64,000 nt of DNA from positions 186,001 through 250,000 of the forward strand of contig JABIWH010000057.1 in assembly GCA_018701215.1 (NCBI GenBank). The letters run 5' to 3'. The notes beneath the pieces are model-generated. The model made no database searches. It was not told the origin of the DNA and saw nothing but the letters and a program-made list of their open reading frames with translations. The stretch's first letter is position 1; every line of letters starts with the position of its first letter. This stretch comes from Rhodospirillaceae bacterium. Lineage in GTDB: Bacteria > Pseudomonadota > Alphaproteobacteria > GCA-2731375. Positions 41,770 through 49,624 of the stretch are shown one piece after another. The position numbers were made by a program, and so were the translations under genes.

Positions 41770-42834
41770 ATGAGCGACCTTCAATCACAATTTGCCGGCA
41801 CCCAGGATGTCCTGGAGCAACACAAGATCGACGTGGCCCGGCTGCAATCCTACATGCAAGAACATGTGGAAGGTTTCTCCGGCAACATCGCGTTGAGCCA
41901 GTTCAAGGGCGGGCAGTCCAATCCGACCTACCGCATCGATGCCGGTGGCCAATCCTATGTGCTGCGCCGCAAGCCGCCGGGCGTTTTGCTGCCCTCGGCC
42001 CATGCCGTGGACCGGGAATACCGGGTTATCACCGCCCTGGCCGAGACGGAGGTGCCCGCGCCCAGAACCTATTGCATGTGCGCAGACGAAAACGTCATCG
42101 GCACCATCTTTTACATCATGGAGATGGTGCAAGGCCGCATTCTCTGGGATTCCACCCTGCCCGAGATGAACCGCGAGGAACGGGGTCAGATCTACCGTTC
42201 CATGAACGAGGCCATGGCCGCCCTGCACAAGGTCGATTATGCGGCCATCGGCCTGGACGATTTCGGCAAGGTGGGCGAATACCGGGAGCGCCAGATCCAT
42301 CGCTGGAGCAAGACCTACCGGATCTCGGAAATGGATACGATCCCGGAAATGGACCGTCTGATTGAATGGCTGCCCAAAAATATTCCCAGCGGCGATGAAA
42401 CAACCCTGATCCATGGCGATTTTCGCATGGACAACATGGTTTTCCACCCCACCGAGCCCAAGGTGATTGCTCTGTTGGATTGGGAACTGGCCACCCTGGG
42501 GCATCCGGTGGGGGATTTCACCTACACCATGATGGGCTGGCGCCTGGACAAGGATCTGTTTCGTGGCATCGCCGATGCGGATATCGAGGGTCTGGGCATC
42601 CCGACCGAGGCGCAGCATATCGCGCACTATTGCGCGCTGACGGGACGCGACGGAATTCCCGACCTGGAATGGTATTTTGCTTACAATATGTTCCGCTTGG
42701 CGGCTATTCTGCAAGGCATCGCCAAGCGGGCCGCAGACGGTACGGCGGCCAGCGAACACGCCGTGGAACAGGGCCGCCGCGCCCGTCCCCTGGCCCAGGC
42801 GGCCTGGAAACAAGTCGAGAAGTTGGCTGGTTAG
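41770..42834 (+). CDS. APH-fold kinase-like protein, ACAD10/11 N-terminal-domain type (first of a tandem pair)
   Basis: This 354-aa protein matches the aminoglycoside-phosphotransferase-like domain found at the N terminus of ACAD10/ACAD11 and in LvaA-type proteins. In those systems it phosphorylates the 4-hydroxyl of 4-hydroxyacyl-CoA before an acyl-CoA dehydrogenase removes the phosphate. It has GGQSNPTYRI (48-56), VLRRKPPGVLLPSAHAVDRE, the catalytic loop HGDFRMDN (215-222) and metal-binding LLDWELATLGHP (Asp237). Start ATG 41770. The next gene is a paralogue five bases downstream. No acyl-CoA dehydrogenase is adjacent; the nearest, with a matching Asp active site, is at 9.8 kb. The kinase substrate is inference. 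Confidence 0.86.
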   Translation: MSDLQSQFAGTQDVLEQHKIDVARLQSYMQEHVEGFSGNIALSQFKGGQSNPTYRIDAGGQSYVLRRKPPGVLLPSAHAVDREYRVITALAETEVPAPRTYCMCADENVIGTIFYIMEMVQGRILWDSTLPEMNREERGQIYRSMNEAMAALHKVDYAAIGLDDFGKVGEYRERQIHRWSKTYRISEMDTIPEMDRLIEWLPKNIPSGDETTLIHGDFRMDNMVFHPTEPKVIALLDWELATLGHPVGDFTYTMMGWRLDKDLFRGIADADIEGLGIPTEAQHIAHYCALTGRDGIPDLEWYFAYNMFRLAAILQGIAKRAADGTAASEHAVEQGRRARPLAQAAWKQVEKLAG

Positions 42835-42839
42835 AGAGT

Positions 42840-43877
42840 ATGAACGAGATGAGTGACTATCAGAACGAAACCATCCCCGTGCGCGAGGCGCACCGCCTGG
42901 ATGAGGAGAAACTGCGGCGTTATCTGGTCGACAACATGGCAGGTATTGGCGACGATATCACGATGTTCCAGTTCGCCGTCGGTCAGTCCAACCCGACCTA
43001 CATGATCTCCACTGGCGGCCGGGAATTCGTGCTGCGTAAGAAACCGCCCGGGACCTTGCTGCCTTCGGCCCATGCCGTCGACCGGGAATACCGGATCATG
43101 ACCGCCCTGGGCGACACCGATGTGCCCGTGCCCAAGACCCACCTTTTATGTGAGGACGAGAGCATTTTGGGCACCGCCTTTTTCGTCATGGACAAGGTGG
43201 ATGGCCGGGTCCTGGACGATCAGTTCGCGCCAGCCTTCAGCGCGGCCGACCGTGGCGCGGTCTATGACCATCTGCTGGAGGTTCTGGCGGCCTTTCATGC
43301 GGTGGACTACGAGGCGGTGGGCCTGGGTGATTTTGGCCGGCCCGGCAATTATTACGAGCGTCAGATAAACCGCTGGACCAAGCAGTATCTCGCCTCGCAA
43401 ACCGACGATATCGAGGCCATGACCAAACTGATGGAATGGCTGCCCAAGAATGTGCCGCAGGACGGCACCACCACCCTGGTGCATGGCGACTATCGGCTGG
43501 GCAATAATATCATTCACCCGACCAAGCCGCGCATCGTCGCCGTGCTGGATTGGGAATTGTCCACCCTGGGCCACCCCTTGGCGGATCTGGCGTATTGTTA
43601 TGTCGCATGTTTCATGGGCACCGGAGAGCTGCTGGAATTACTGCCGGGCCTGCCCACCGAAGATGAATTCGTCGCCCGCTATTGCGACCTGACCAACCGT
43701 GACGGCATCCCCGACTGGACCTTTTACAAGGTATTTCAACTGTTCCGTCTGGCGGCCATTGTCCAAGGTGTTTACAAGCGCGGCCTGGACGGCATCTCCT
43801 CCTCGGCCAAGGCGGTAACTTATGGCGATAAATGCCGCAACCGCGCCGTTGCCGCCTGGTCAATGGTGCCGGAGTAA
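42840..43877 (+). CDS. APH-fold kinase-like protein, ACAD10/11 N-terminal-domain type (second of a tandem pair)
   Basis: A 345-aa paralogue of the preceding protein, alignable almost without gaps: VGQSNPTYMI, VLRKKPPGTLLPSAHAVDRE, HGDYRLGNN (215-223) and VLDWELSTLGHPLADLAY (Asp237). Asp221 of the first copy is Gly here, while Asn222 and both catalytic aspartates remain, so activity is likely kept but specificity may differ. I start at ATG 42840, five bases after the upstream stop, because earlier in-frame codons lie inside the first gene in another frame. GGAG near its end serves as ribosome-binding site for pyrF, eight bases downstream. Confidence 0.86.
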   Translation: MNEMSDYQNETIPVREAHRLDEEKLRRYLVDNMAGIGDDITMFQFAVGQSNPTYMISTGGREFVLRKKPPGTLLPSAHAVDREYRIMTALGDTDVPVPKTHLLCEDESILGTAFFVMDKVDGRVLDDQFAPAFSAADRGAVYDHLLEVLAAFHAVDYEAVGLGDFGRPGNYYERQINRWTKQYLASQTDDIEAMTKLMEWLPKNVPQDGTTTLVHGDYRLGNNIIHPTKPRIVAVLDWELSTLGHPLADLAYCYVACFMGTGELLELLPGLPTEDEFVARYCDLTNRDGIPDWTFYKVFQLFRLAAIVQGVYKRGLDGISSSAKAVTYGDKCRNRAVAAWSMVPE

Positions 43878-43885
43878 GCAGCCCC

Positions 43886-44719
43886 ATGGTGGATTTCCTG
43901 GACCGCGTCGCCGCCGCTGAAAAGCAGAACAAGAGCCTTTTGTGTGTCGGCCTTGACCCGGACCCGGCCCGCATGCCGAAACATCTGGCGGGCGAGCCCG
44001 ATGGCATATTTCAGTTCTGCACGGGTATTGTTGATGCGACCCATGACCTGGTTTTGGCCTTCAAGCCGCAGATCGCCTATTTTGCGGCGCAGGGGGCGGA
44101 AGAACAGCTGTGGCGCCTGATCGAATACATTCATGAAAACACCGAAATCCCGGTGATCTTGGATGCCAAACGGGCCGATATTACCTCCACCTCGAAAATG
44201 TATGCAGAGGAAGCGTTCGATATTTATGGCGCCGATGCCTTGACGGTGAACCCCTATTTTGGCCTGGATTCCCTGCAGCCGTTCCTGGACTACAAGGACA
44301 AGGGCATCATTATTCTGTGCCGCACCTCGAACCCCGGCAGCGCGGAAATTCAAAACATCGTCTCCCAGAACGGCGAAACGGTCTACGAAGTGGTGGCGCG
44401 TAAAGCCGCTGGTGAGTGGAACATGCACGGCAATATTCTTCTGGTTGCCGGCGCCACTCACCCTGACGAGCTGCGCCGCATTCGGAGCATTGTTGGTGCC
44501 ATGACGCTGCTAATCCCCGGTGTCGGCGCCCAGGGTGGTGATATTCCGGCGCTGATCGAAAGTGCCCGGGGCGGCGGCGTCATTATCAATTCTTCGCGCG
44601 CGGTGATCTATGCCGGGTCCGGCACGGACTATTCCGAAGCGGCCCGGGCCGCCGCCCTAGAGACGCGGGATGCCATCAACGAGGCCGTCTATGCCATTTG
44701 CAATGATATCCGGGCCTGA
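43886..44719 (+). CDS. pyrF: Orotidine 5'-phosphate decarboxylase (type 2)
   Basis: This 277-aa enzyme makes UMP from OMP, the last step of pyrimidine synthesis. The size and sequence fit the longer type-2 PyrF found in many bacteria: LLCVGLDPDPARMPKHLAG, the catalytic LDAKRADITSTSKMYAEEAF (Asp-Lys-Asp array), LTVNPYFGLDSLQPFLDY, LCRTSNPGSAEIQN and LLIPGVGAQGGDI. I start at ATG 43886 with GGAG about 11 bases upstream; an earlier in-frame ATG lies inside the kinase-like gene. It is embedded in a plus-strand run between the kinase-like genes and a methyltransferase, which have no known link to pyrimidine synthesis. Confidence 0.95.
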   Translation: MVDFLDRVAAAEKQNKSLLCVGLDPDPARMPKHLAGEPDGIFQFCTGIVDATHDLVLAFKPQIAYFAAQGAEEQLWRLIEYIHENTEIPVILDAKRADITSTSKMYAEEAFDIYGADALTVNPYFGLDSLQPFLDYKDKGIIILCRTSNPGSAEIQNIVSQNGETVYEVVARKAAGEWNMHGNILLVAGATHPDELRRIRSIVGAMTLLIPGVGAQGGDIPALIESARGGGVIINSSRAVIYAGSGTDYSEAARAAALETRDAINEAVYAICNDIRA

Positions 44720-44746
44720 GGTGCCATTGGAAAAGGAAAACGGGCG

Positions 44747-45532
44747 ATGAGCTTTTATGGACTGCGGGGGGATGTCGAACACCGGTTGATGACCGAGCAT
44801 TTGGCGGCGTTGCAGAAACTGTTTCAGGAGGCCAAGGCCCCCAGCTTCTTTTCCGACAATCTTATCGCGCTCAACCGGAACCTGAGCTTTCTGTACGACG
44901 AAAAATTCATGAATGCTTTTTCGGCGGCGGCGGACAAGAATATTCCAGAAGACGAGGCAAAACTCTGGCGGCTGCATACCCTGGCCTGGTGTGGCCGAAC
45001 GGCCTTGAATGTCCCCGGTGATTTTGTCGAGTGCGGCGTGTACAAGGGCCTTTATTCGGCGATGTTGACCGACTATCTGGATTGGAACGAGATCGACCGC
45101 CGGTTCTATTTATATGACACCTTCGCCGGCCTGCCCGATGACTGGTCCAGCGAAATGGAGCGCTCAACCGTGAGTGACGGCTATGAATGGGACGGAACCT
45201 ATGACGCAGTTTGTGCCCGGTTTGCCCACTATCAAAATGTGGATGTTGTCAAAGGCGTGGTGCCGGACATTCTGGCGGAGCGGGCGCCGAAACAAATTGC
45301 CTTGCTGCATCTGGATTTGAACGCGGCCAAGGCGGAAGTGGCGGCGCTTGATTTCCTTGGCCCTCGATTGTCGGATGGCGCGATCGTCTTGATGGATGAC
45401 TTTGGCCGTAAGGAGCAGCTTGAACTGGCGGAAGCCTTAATGGGTTGGTGGACGGCGCATGACCATCCCATTCTGGAGCTGCCGACCGGTCAGGGCATGG
45501 TTACGGTCAACGCTGCGAAATTGCAGACCTAG
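44747..45532 (+). CDS. TylF/MycF-like SAM-dependent methyltransferase
   Basis: This 261-aa class I methyltransferase resembles TylF/MycF/NovP-type sugar O-methyltransferases: TLAWCGRTALNVPGDFVECGVYKG (SAM motif I region), FYLYDTFAGLPDDWS, VVKGVVPDIL and GAIVLMDDFG. In characterised members two metal-binding acidic residues occur in an L-H-x-D-x-D-like stretch; here it reads LLHLDLNAAKA, with Asn in place of the second Asp. GGAAAACGGGCG precedes ATG 44747. A sugar of a surface glycan is a plausible acceptor because the window also encodes glycan precursors, but no glycosyltransferase is adjacent. Confidence 0.78.
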   Translation: MSFYGLRGDVEHRLMTEHLAALQKLFQEAKAPSFFSDNLIALNRNLSFLYDEKFMNAFSAAADKNIPEDEAKLWRLHTLAWCGRTALNVPGDFVECGVYKGLYSAMLTDYLDWNEIDRRFYLYDTFAGLPDDWSSEMERSTVSDGYEWDGTYDAVCARFAHYQNVDVVKGVVPDILAERAPKQIALLHLDLNAAKAEVAALDFLGPRLSDGAIVLMDDFGRKEQLELAEALMGWWTAHDHPILELPTGQGMVTVNAAKLQT

Positions 45533-45630
45533 GGGCAAAGCCGCGCGTCGTTGTCGGTGACCGGAGTTGATTTTTGCCCGAGGGGCGTTATCGCTGGCGG
45601 CATGGCGCTGCGATGAATATCTAAAATGCG

Positions 45631-46422
45631 CTAGCCCACGAGATAGGCGCCATCAATAGGCAGTTCCACGCCCGAGATATAGCCGGCTTGTTCCGAGAAT
45701 AGGAATTCGATGGCGGCGGCAACCTCGTCCGCTTCGCCGGCCCGGTGCATGGGCGATAGGTTCAAGATCTGCTCTCTGCCGGCGGGTTCCAGCGCCTCGA
45801 AACGATTGCGGATGCGGGAGCCGGGCTCACTTAGGATCAGCCATGGCAGGACCGCGTTGACGGTGATGCCGAATTCGGCCACGTCCTTGGCCAATTGATG
45901 GGTGAAGCCGAGAATTCCCGCTTTTGCGGTGGCATAGACCAGCCGGGCGCCGGCGGTGCCGACCGGTCCAATTCTGCCGTGGGCGGCGGTGGATGACATA
46001 TTGACAATGCGGCCATGGGATTGCGCGCGCATGGCCGGTATCACCGCCTGACAGGCCCAATAGGTGCTTCTAAGATTGAGATTGATAACCAGATCCCAAT
46101 CAGCATCTGAAATTTCATCGATTTGATGCATGCTCTTCGGGCCTGCGCCGCCGGCTATATTGGCAAGCGCGTCAATGCGGCCATATTTTTTTAAGGCAGC
46201 CTCGGCAAAGCCCTCGACTTCGGATCGTTGCATCACGTCCGCCATCTCGACAATAACGCTACCGCCGGCCTCTGCAATTGATTTAGCGACCTGCCGCAGA
46301 GCCTCTCCATCCTTGTCCACGAGACAGAGATCGAAGCCGGTTTTCGCCAGCCGTAAAGCCGTCGCCCGGCCGATCCCGTTGGCCGCCCCCGTGACAATCG
46401 CCGTCCGCCGTTCGCCGCTCAT
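45631..46422 (-). CDS. SDR-family oxidoreductase
   Basis: A 263-aa classical SDR: TGAANGIG (11-18), Asp36 after beta-2 (CLVDKDGE, NAD preference), NIAG, catalytic Ser143/Ser144, Tyr163 and Lys167 (YATAK) and YISGVELPIDGAYLVG at the end. It starts 12 bp after the stop of the DapA-family gene and is probably co-transcribed with it. The pair would fit formation or breakdown of a hydroxy-oxoacid, for example in sugar-acid catabolism; this is inference. The gene converges with the TylF-like gene. Confidence 0.9.
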   Translation of the reverse strand: MSGERRTAIVTGAANGIGRATALRLAKTGFDLCLVDKDGEALRQVAKSIAEAGGSVIVEMADVMQRSEVEGFAEAALKKYGRIDALANIAGGAGPKSMHQIDEISDADWDLVINLNLRSTYWACQAVIPAMRAQSHGRIVNMSSTAAHGRIGPVGTAGARLVYATAKAGILGFTHQLAKDVAEFGITVNAVLPWLILSEPGSRIRNRFEALEPAGREQILNLSPMHRAGEADEVAAAIEFLFSEQAGYISGVELPIDGAYLVG

Positions 46423-46434
46423 TGTCGGGAGGCT

Positions 46435-47355
46435 CTAGGCAGCCTCGGCCAGGGTGAAGCCAAGATCACGGCAAGCCTGGTCCAGGGCCGCGACAGCCTC
46501 CGTCGAAAGGGGCAGCATGGGCGGGCGCATGTTGCGCCAAGCGGTATCGCCAGTATTCTGCGCCATCAATTCCTTCATACCCGGTACAAAGCCAAAGGCC
46601 TGCAGCATTTTCCGGGCCGCCGACGCGGTCTCCTGCGCCGCTTCCGCGCCTGCGGCATCGCCGGCCAGATGCGCGGCATAGACCAACTGACACAGATGCG
46701 AGGTGGCATTGCCCGACGCCGTGATGCAGCCTGCGCCGCCCTCTTTCAGAGTGTCCAGCAGATACAATTCAGTCCCCGCGAAGGTGCGGAAGCCGGGGAT
46801 GGCGCGGGCAACGGCCTGCATATCATCCCAGTTGCCCGAGGAATCCTTCACCCCGACCACAGTCTTGGGATAGGCCTTGTTCAGGCGCACCAGCAGATCC
46901 GTGCCGATTTCCAGACCGGTCATGGCGGGGAAGTCGTAGACCACGATGCGCATGCGGTCATCGCCCAGGCTTTGGACGACCTGATCGTAACAGGCGAACA
47001 GACCGTCATCGCCTATGCCCTTGTAATAGAAGGGGGGCAACATCAGGATCTGATCGAAGCCCGCATCCAGGGCTGCTTTGGTCAACTCAATGGTATCGGG
47101 CAGGGCGCAACAGCCGGTGCCGATCATCAGCTTATCCTTGGCGATGCCTGCGTTGGCGGCGGCGGCGATGACATCCAGGCGTTCGGCGACAGAGAACGAA
47201 TTCGCCTCGCCCGTGGTGCCCAGCACCGCAATGCCGTCACAGCCATTGGCAAGCAGCCATTTATGGTGCGCCACCATTTTGTCCAGATCGACCGAGAGAT
47301 CATCACGCTGCGGGGTTACGGCGGCGCTCCAGACGCCGGAAAGGGGATCGCTCAT
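46435..47355 (-). CDS. DapA-family (class I aldolase) lyase
   Basis: A 306-aa TIM-barrel protein of the dihydrodipicolinate synthase/N-acetylneuraminate lyase family: GTTGEANSFS (46-55), catalytic Tyr140 (VVYDFPAMTG) and Schiff-base Lys170 (VVGVKDSSGN). Housekeeping DapA usually has the YNVPxRT segment; DFPAMTG differs, which points to a pyruvate-dependent aldolase or dehydratase for a sugar acid or another oxoacid. I start at ATG 47355, with GGAG seven bases upstream; the longer in-frame extension overlaps the YcgN-like gene. It is followed by an SDR gene in the same run. Confidence 0.88.
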   Translation of the reverse strand: MSDPLSGVWSAAVTPQRDDLSVDLDKMVAHHKWLLANGCDGIAVLGTTGEANSFSVAERLDVIAAAANAGIAKDKLMIGTGCCALPDTIELTKAALDAGFDQILMLPPFYYKGIGDDGLFACYDQVVQSLGDDRMRIVVYDFPAMTGLEIGTDLLVRLNKAYPKTVVGVKDSSGNWDDMQAVARAIPGFRTFAGTELYLLDTLKEGGAGCITASGNATSHLCQLVYAAHLAGDAAGAEAAQETASAARKMLQAFGFVPGMKELMAQNTGDTAWRNMRPPMLPLSTEAVAALDQACRDLGFTLAEAA

Positions 47356-47371
47356 ATATGGGCTCCATGGC

Positions 47372-47827
47372 CTAGGGTTCGTGGTCCAGAACGTGGTGTT
47401 CCAATGGTCCGGCATGCCGCTCGCTAACGCAACGGCCGCGAACCGAAATACCCGCCCGGTGTACACTATCCGGGTCCCCGCTGACCAGGGGGTGCCAATA
47501 GGCCAGGGGTTTTCCCTCCGCCAGCATTCGATAGGCACAGGTTGACGGCATCCAGGCCAGTTCACTGACATTCTTTGGATTCAACACCACGCAGTCGGGC
47601 TCCAGGGTGGAGCGGCGTTCATAATTGCCGCAGCTGCAGACGCCAATATCCAACAGCCGGCAGGCCACGTTGGTAAAGGCCAACTCGCCCGTATCGATAT
47701 CTTCCAGCTTATGCAGGCAGCATTTGGCGCAGCCATCGCACAGCGATTCCCATTCTTCCTGGGACATCTGGTCGAGCGTCTTGCGCTGCCAAAAGGGTTT
47801 ATCCGACGCTGTGTCCTCAGCCGCCAT
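47372..47827 (-). CDS. YcgN/UPF0260-family cysteine-cluster protein
   Basis: This 151-aa cytosolic protein carries the YcgN pattern: FWQRKTLDQMSQEEWESLCD, then GCAKCCLHKLEDIDTGELAF, NVACRLLDIGVCSCGNY, and ACRVL-like WMPSTCAYRMLAEGKPL. The eight or more conserved cysteines suggest metal or Fe-S binding; the function is unknown. I start at ATG 47827, which overlaps the end of the PHB depolymerase gene by 11 bp. An extended start inside that gene is possible but would add non-family residues. Confidence 0.85.
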   Translation of the reverse strand: MAAEDTASDKPFWQRKTLDQMSQEEWESLCDGCAKCCLHKLEDIDTGELAFTNVACRLLDIGVCSCGNYERRSTLEPDCVVLNPKNVSELAWMPSTCAYRMLAEGKPLAYWHPLVSGDPDSVHRAGISVRGRCVSERHAGPLEHHVLDHEP

Positions 47828-49049
47828 GGCGGGCAATGAAGGTCTTGATGCGCGGCGCGATTTCCTGGCGCCAGCGGCGGCCGTTGAAGACGCCGTAATG
47901 GCCCACATCGGGCTGTTCATAATGCTCGCGCATGTCATCGGGCAGGGCATGGCACAGATCCTGGGCCGCCCTGGTCTGGCCGACGCCGGAGATATCGTCC
48001 TTGCCGCCCTCGACCGTCATCAGGGCGCAGTTGGTAATGGCGCCCGGATCGACCAATTCGCCGCGATGATGGAAGGTGCCCACGGCCAATTGATGTTCCT
48101 GAAAAACCTTCTGCACGGTCTGCAGATAATATTCCGCCGGCAGATCCATCACCGCCCGGTATTCGTCATAAAAGGCCCGGTGTTGATCGGCGCTGTCACC
48201 ATCGCCCCGCAACAGATTGTGGTACAGCCGCATATGGGCGCCCACGTGACGGTCCAGGTTCATGGTCATGAAGCCGGACAGTTGAACAAAACCGGGGTAG
48301 ACCCGCCGCATGAAGCCGGGATTAGGTGCCGGTACCCGCTGGACCACGGTCCGTTCGAACCAATCCAGGGAGTGGTTCTGGGCCAGATCATTGGGCGTCG
48401 TCGGATTGATCCGGGTATCGATCGGTCCGCCCATCAAGGTCATGCTGCGGGGCACGATTTCATCACCCGCCGCCGCCAGAAACGAGACCGCCGCCAATAG
48501 GGGCACCGATGGCTGGCAAACCGCCAGGGCATGACAGCCAGGCCCGACAACGGCTAGAAACTCCATCAAATAGTCAATGTAGTCATCCAGATCAAAGCCG
48601 CCTTCAAGCAAGGGCACCAGGGCCGCATCCCGCCAGTCGGTGATGTAGACATCATGATCGGGCAGCATGGCGCGCACCGTGTCGCGCAACAAAGTGGCGT
48701 AATGGCCGCTCAAGGGGGCAACGATCAACAACCGGGGATGGCCGAAAGCGCCTTCCTCGTCACCGGCGCGGACAAACCGCTTTAATTGACCAAACGGCAG
48801 GCGCGAAACCACCTCCTCGTGCACTGCAACATCTTCACCATCGATCGTGGTGGCGTGCAGGCCAAAGGCCGGCTTTTGATAGTCGCGGGTGTTTGCTTCG
48901 AATATTTCCAGCGATGCGGCCATGGCCCGGCCCATGGGCGTATAGCTGACCGGGTTCATGGGATGGCGCAATAGCGCCTGATTGGCTTCAGCGGCGAAAC
49001 GAAGCGGCGCCATGGCCGACTTCTGAAACTCGTGCATATGATAGATCAC
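47817..49049 (-). CDS. phaZ: Intracellular polyhydroxyalkanoate depolymerase
   Basis: This 410-aa alpha/beta-hydrolase is of the intracellular PhaZ type that mobilises stored poly(3-hydroxybutyrate). The N terminus MIYHMHEFQKSAMAPLRF corresponds to the family start MxYxxxEMQ, which supports GTG 49049 over ATG 49037. The nucleophile elbow reads ALAVCQPSVPLLAA, with Cys178 in place of Ser, as in intracellular PhaZ proteins; TVEGGKDDISGVGQT and the final HYGVFNGRRW carry the Asp and His of the triad. It is the first gene of a minus-strand run with the YcgN-like, DapA-family and SDR genes. No PHA synthase or phasin gene is in the window. Confidence 0.93.
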   Translation of the reverse strand: MIYHMHEFQKSAMAPLRFAAEANQALLRHPMNPVSYTPMGRAMAASLEIFEANTRDYQKPAFGLHATTIDGEDVAVHEEVVSRLPFGQLKRFVRAGDEEGAFGHPRLLIVAPLSGHYATLLRDTVRAMLPDHDVYITDWRDAALVPLLEGGFDLDDYIDYLMEFLAVVGPGCHALAVCQPSVPLLAAVSFLAAAGDEIVPRSMTLMGGPIDTRINPTTPNDLAQNHSLDWFERTVVQRVPAPNPGFMRRVYPGFVQLSGFMTMNLDRHVGAHMRLYHNLLRGDGDSADQHRAFYDEYRAVMDLPAEYYLQTVQKVFQEHQLAVGTFHHRGELVDPGAITNCALMTVEGGKDDISGVGQTRAAQDLCHALPDDMREHYEQPDVGHYGVFNGRRWRQEIAPRIKTFIARHGG

Positions 49050-49194
49050 GCAGCATTACCCATTGGTTACAGCCGACGCAATCAGCCGACGGTTTCATCT
49101 AAACAGCGATCATGCTGCGATGCAACAAAAAGCATCTGAAAATTGATGCGGCGCAATGCAGATGAGATGCCGCTGTCGGCGGAAGCAAGGTTGA

Positions 49195-49584
49195 TCATAG
49201 CTTATCCAACACGGCCATCAGTTTTTCCTTGAACTGCTGCGGTGAATAAGGTTTCCGGATATAGGCACTTACGTCGTGCCGGGCGGCGGCACTGACCGAT
49301 TCCATATCGGAATTGCCTGTAACCATCATGAACGGCATATCGGGATATTCGTCGCGAACTTCTATCAGCAATTCCAGGCCCGACATGCGCGGCATGCGCC
49401 AGTCGCAGATAATGAGATCGATCATGGCGCCGGAACGATTCAGAAATTCCCGGGCTTCGCGGCCATCACTTGCTGTAAAGACCCAGTAGACGCCTAAATG
49501 ACTCAACAGCGCGCGCGTGAGATCCCTGGCCTGGACCACGTCATCAACCACGAGAACCGCTAAATCGTTCTTATTCTTTAACAA
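49195..49584 (-). CDS. CheY-like single-domain response regulator
   Basis: A 129-aa receiver domain with no output domain. Acidic Asp14/Asp15, phosphoacceptor Asp61 (IICDWRMPRMSG), Thr89 (MMVTGNS) and Lys111 (YIRKPYS) are all in place, so it should be phosphorylated. It lies 40 bp downstream of the hybrid kinase gene on the same strand and is its likely partner, working as a phosphate shuttle or sink through the kinase's Hpt domain. The spacer 49050-49194 after it holds no recognised element. Confidence 0.92.
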   Translation of the reverse strand: MLKNKNDLAVLVVDDVVQARDLTRALLSHLGVYWVFTASDGREAREFLNRSGAMIDLIICDWRMPRMSGLELLIEVRDEYPDMPFMMVTGNSDMESVSAAARHDVSAYIRKPYSPQQFKEKLMAVLDKL

Positions 49585-49624
49585 CCCGAGCCCCCAATTT
49601 TATCTGAATAATCCATTAGGGCAC

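Noticed and set aside
41785..42813. 342-codon open frame antisense to the first kinase-like gene
   Set aside because: Shadow of a conserved gene; composition is biased and no motif is present.
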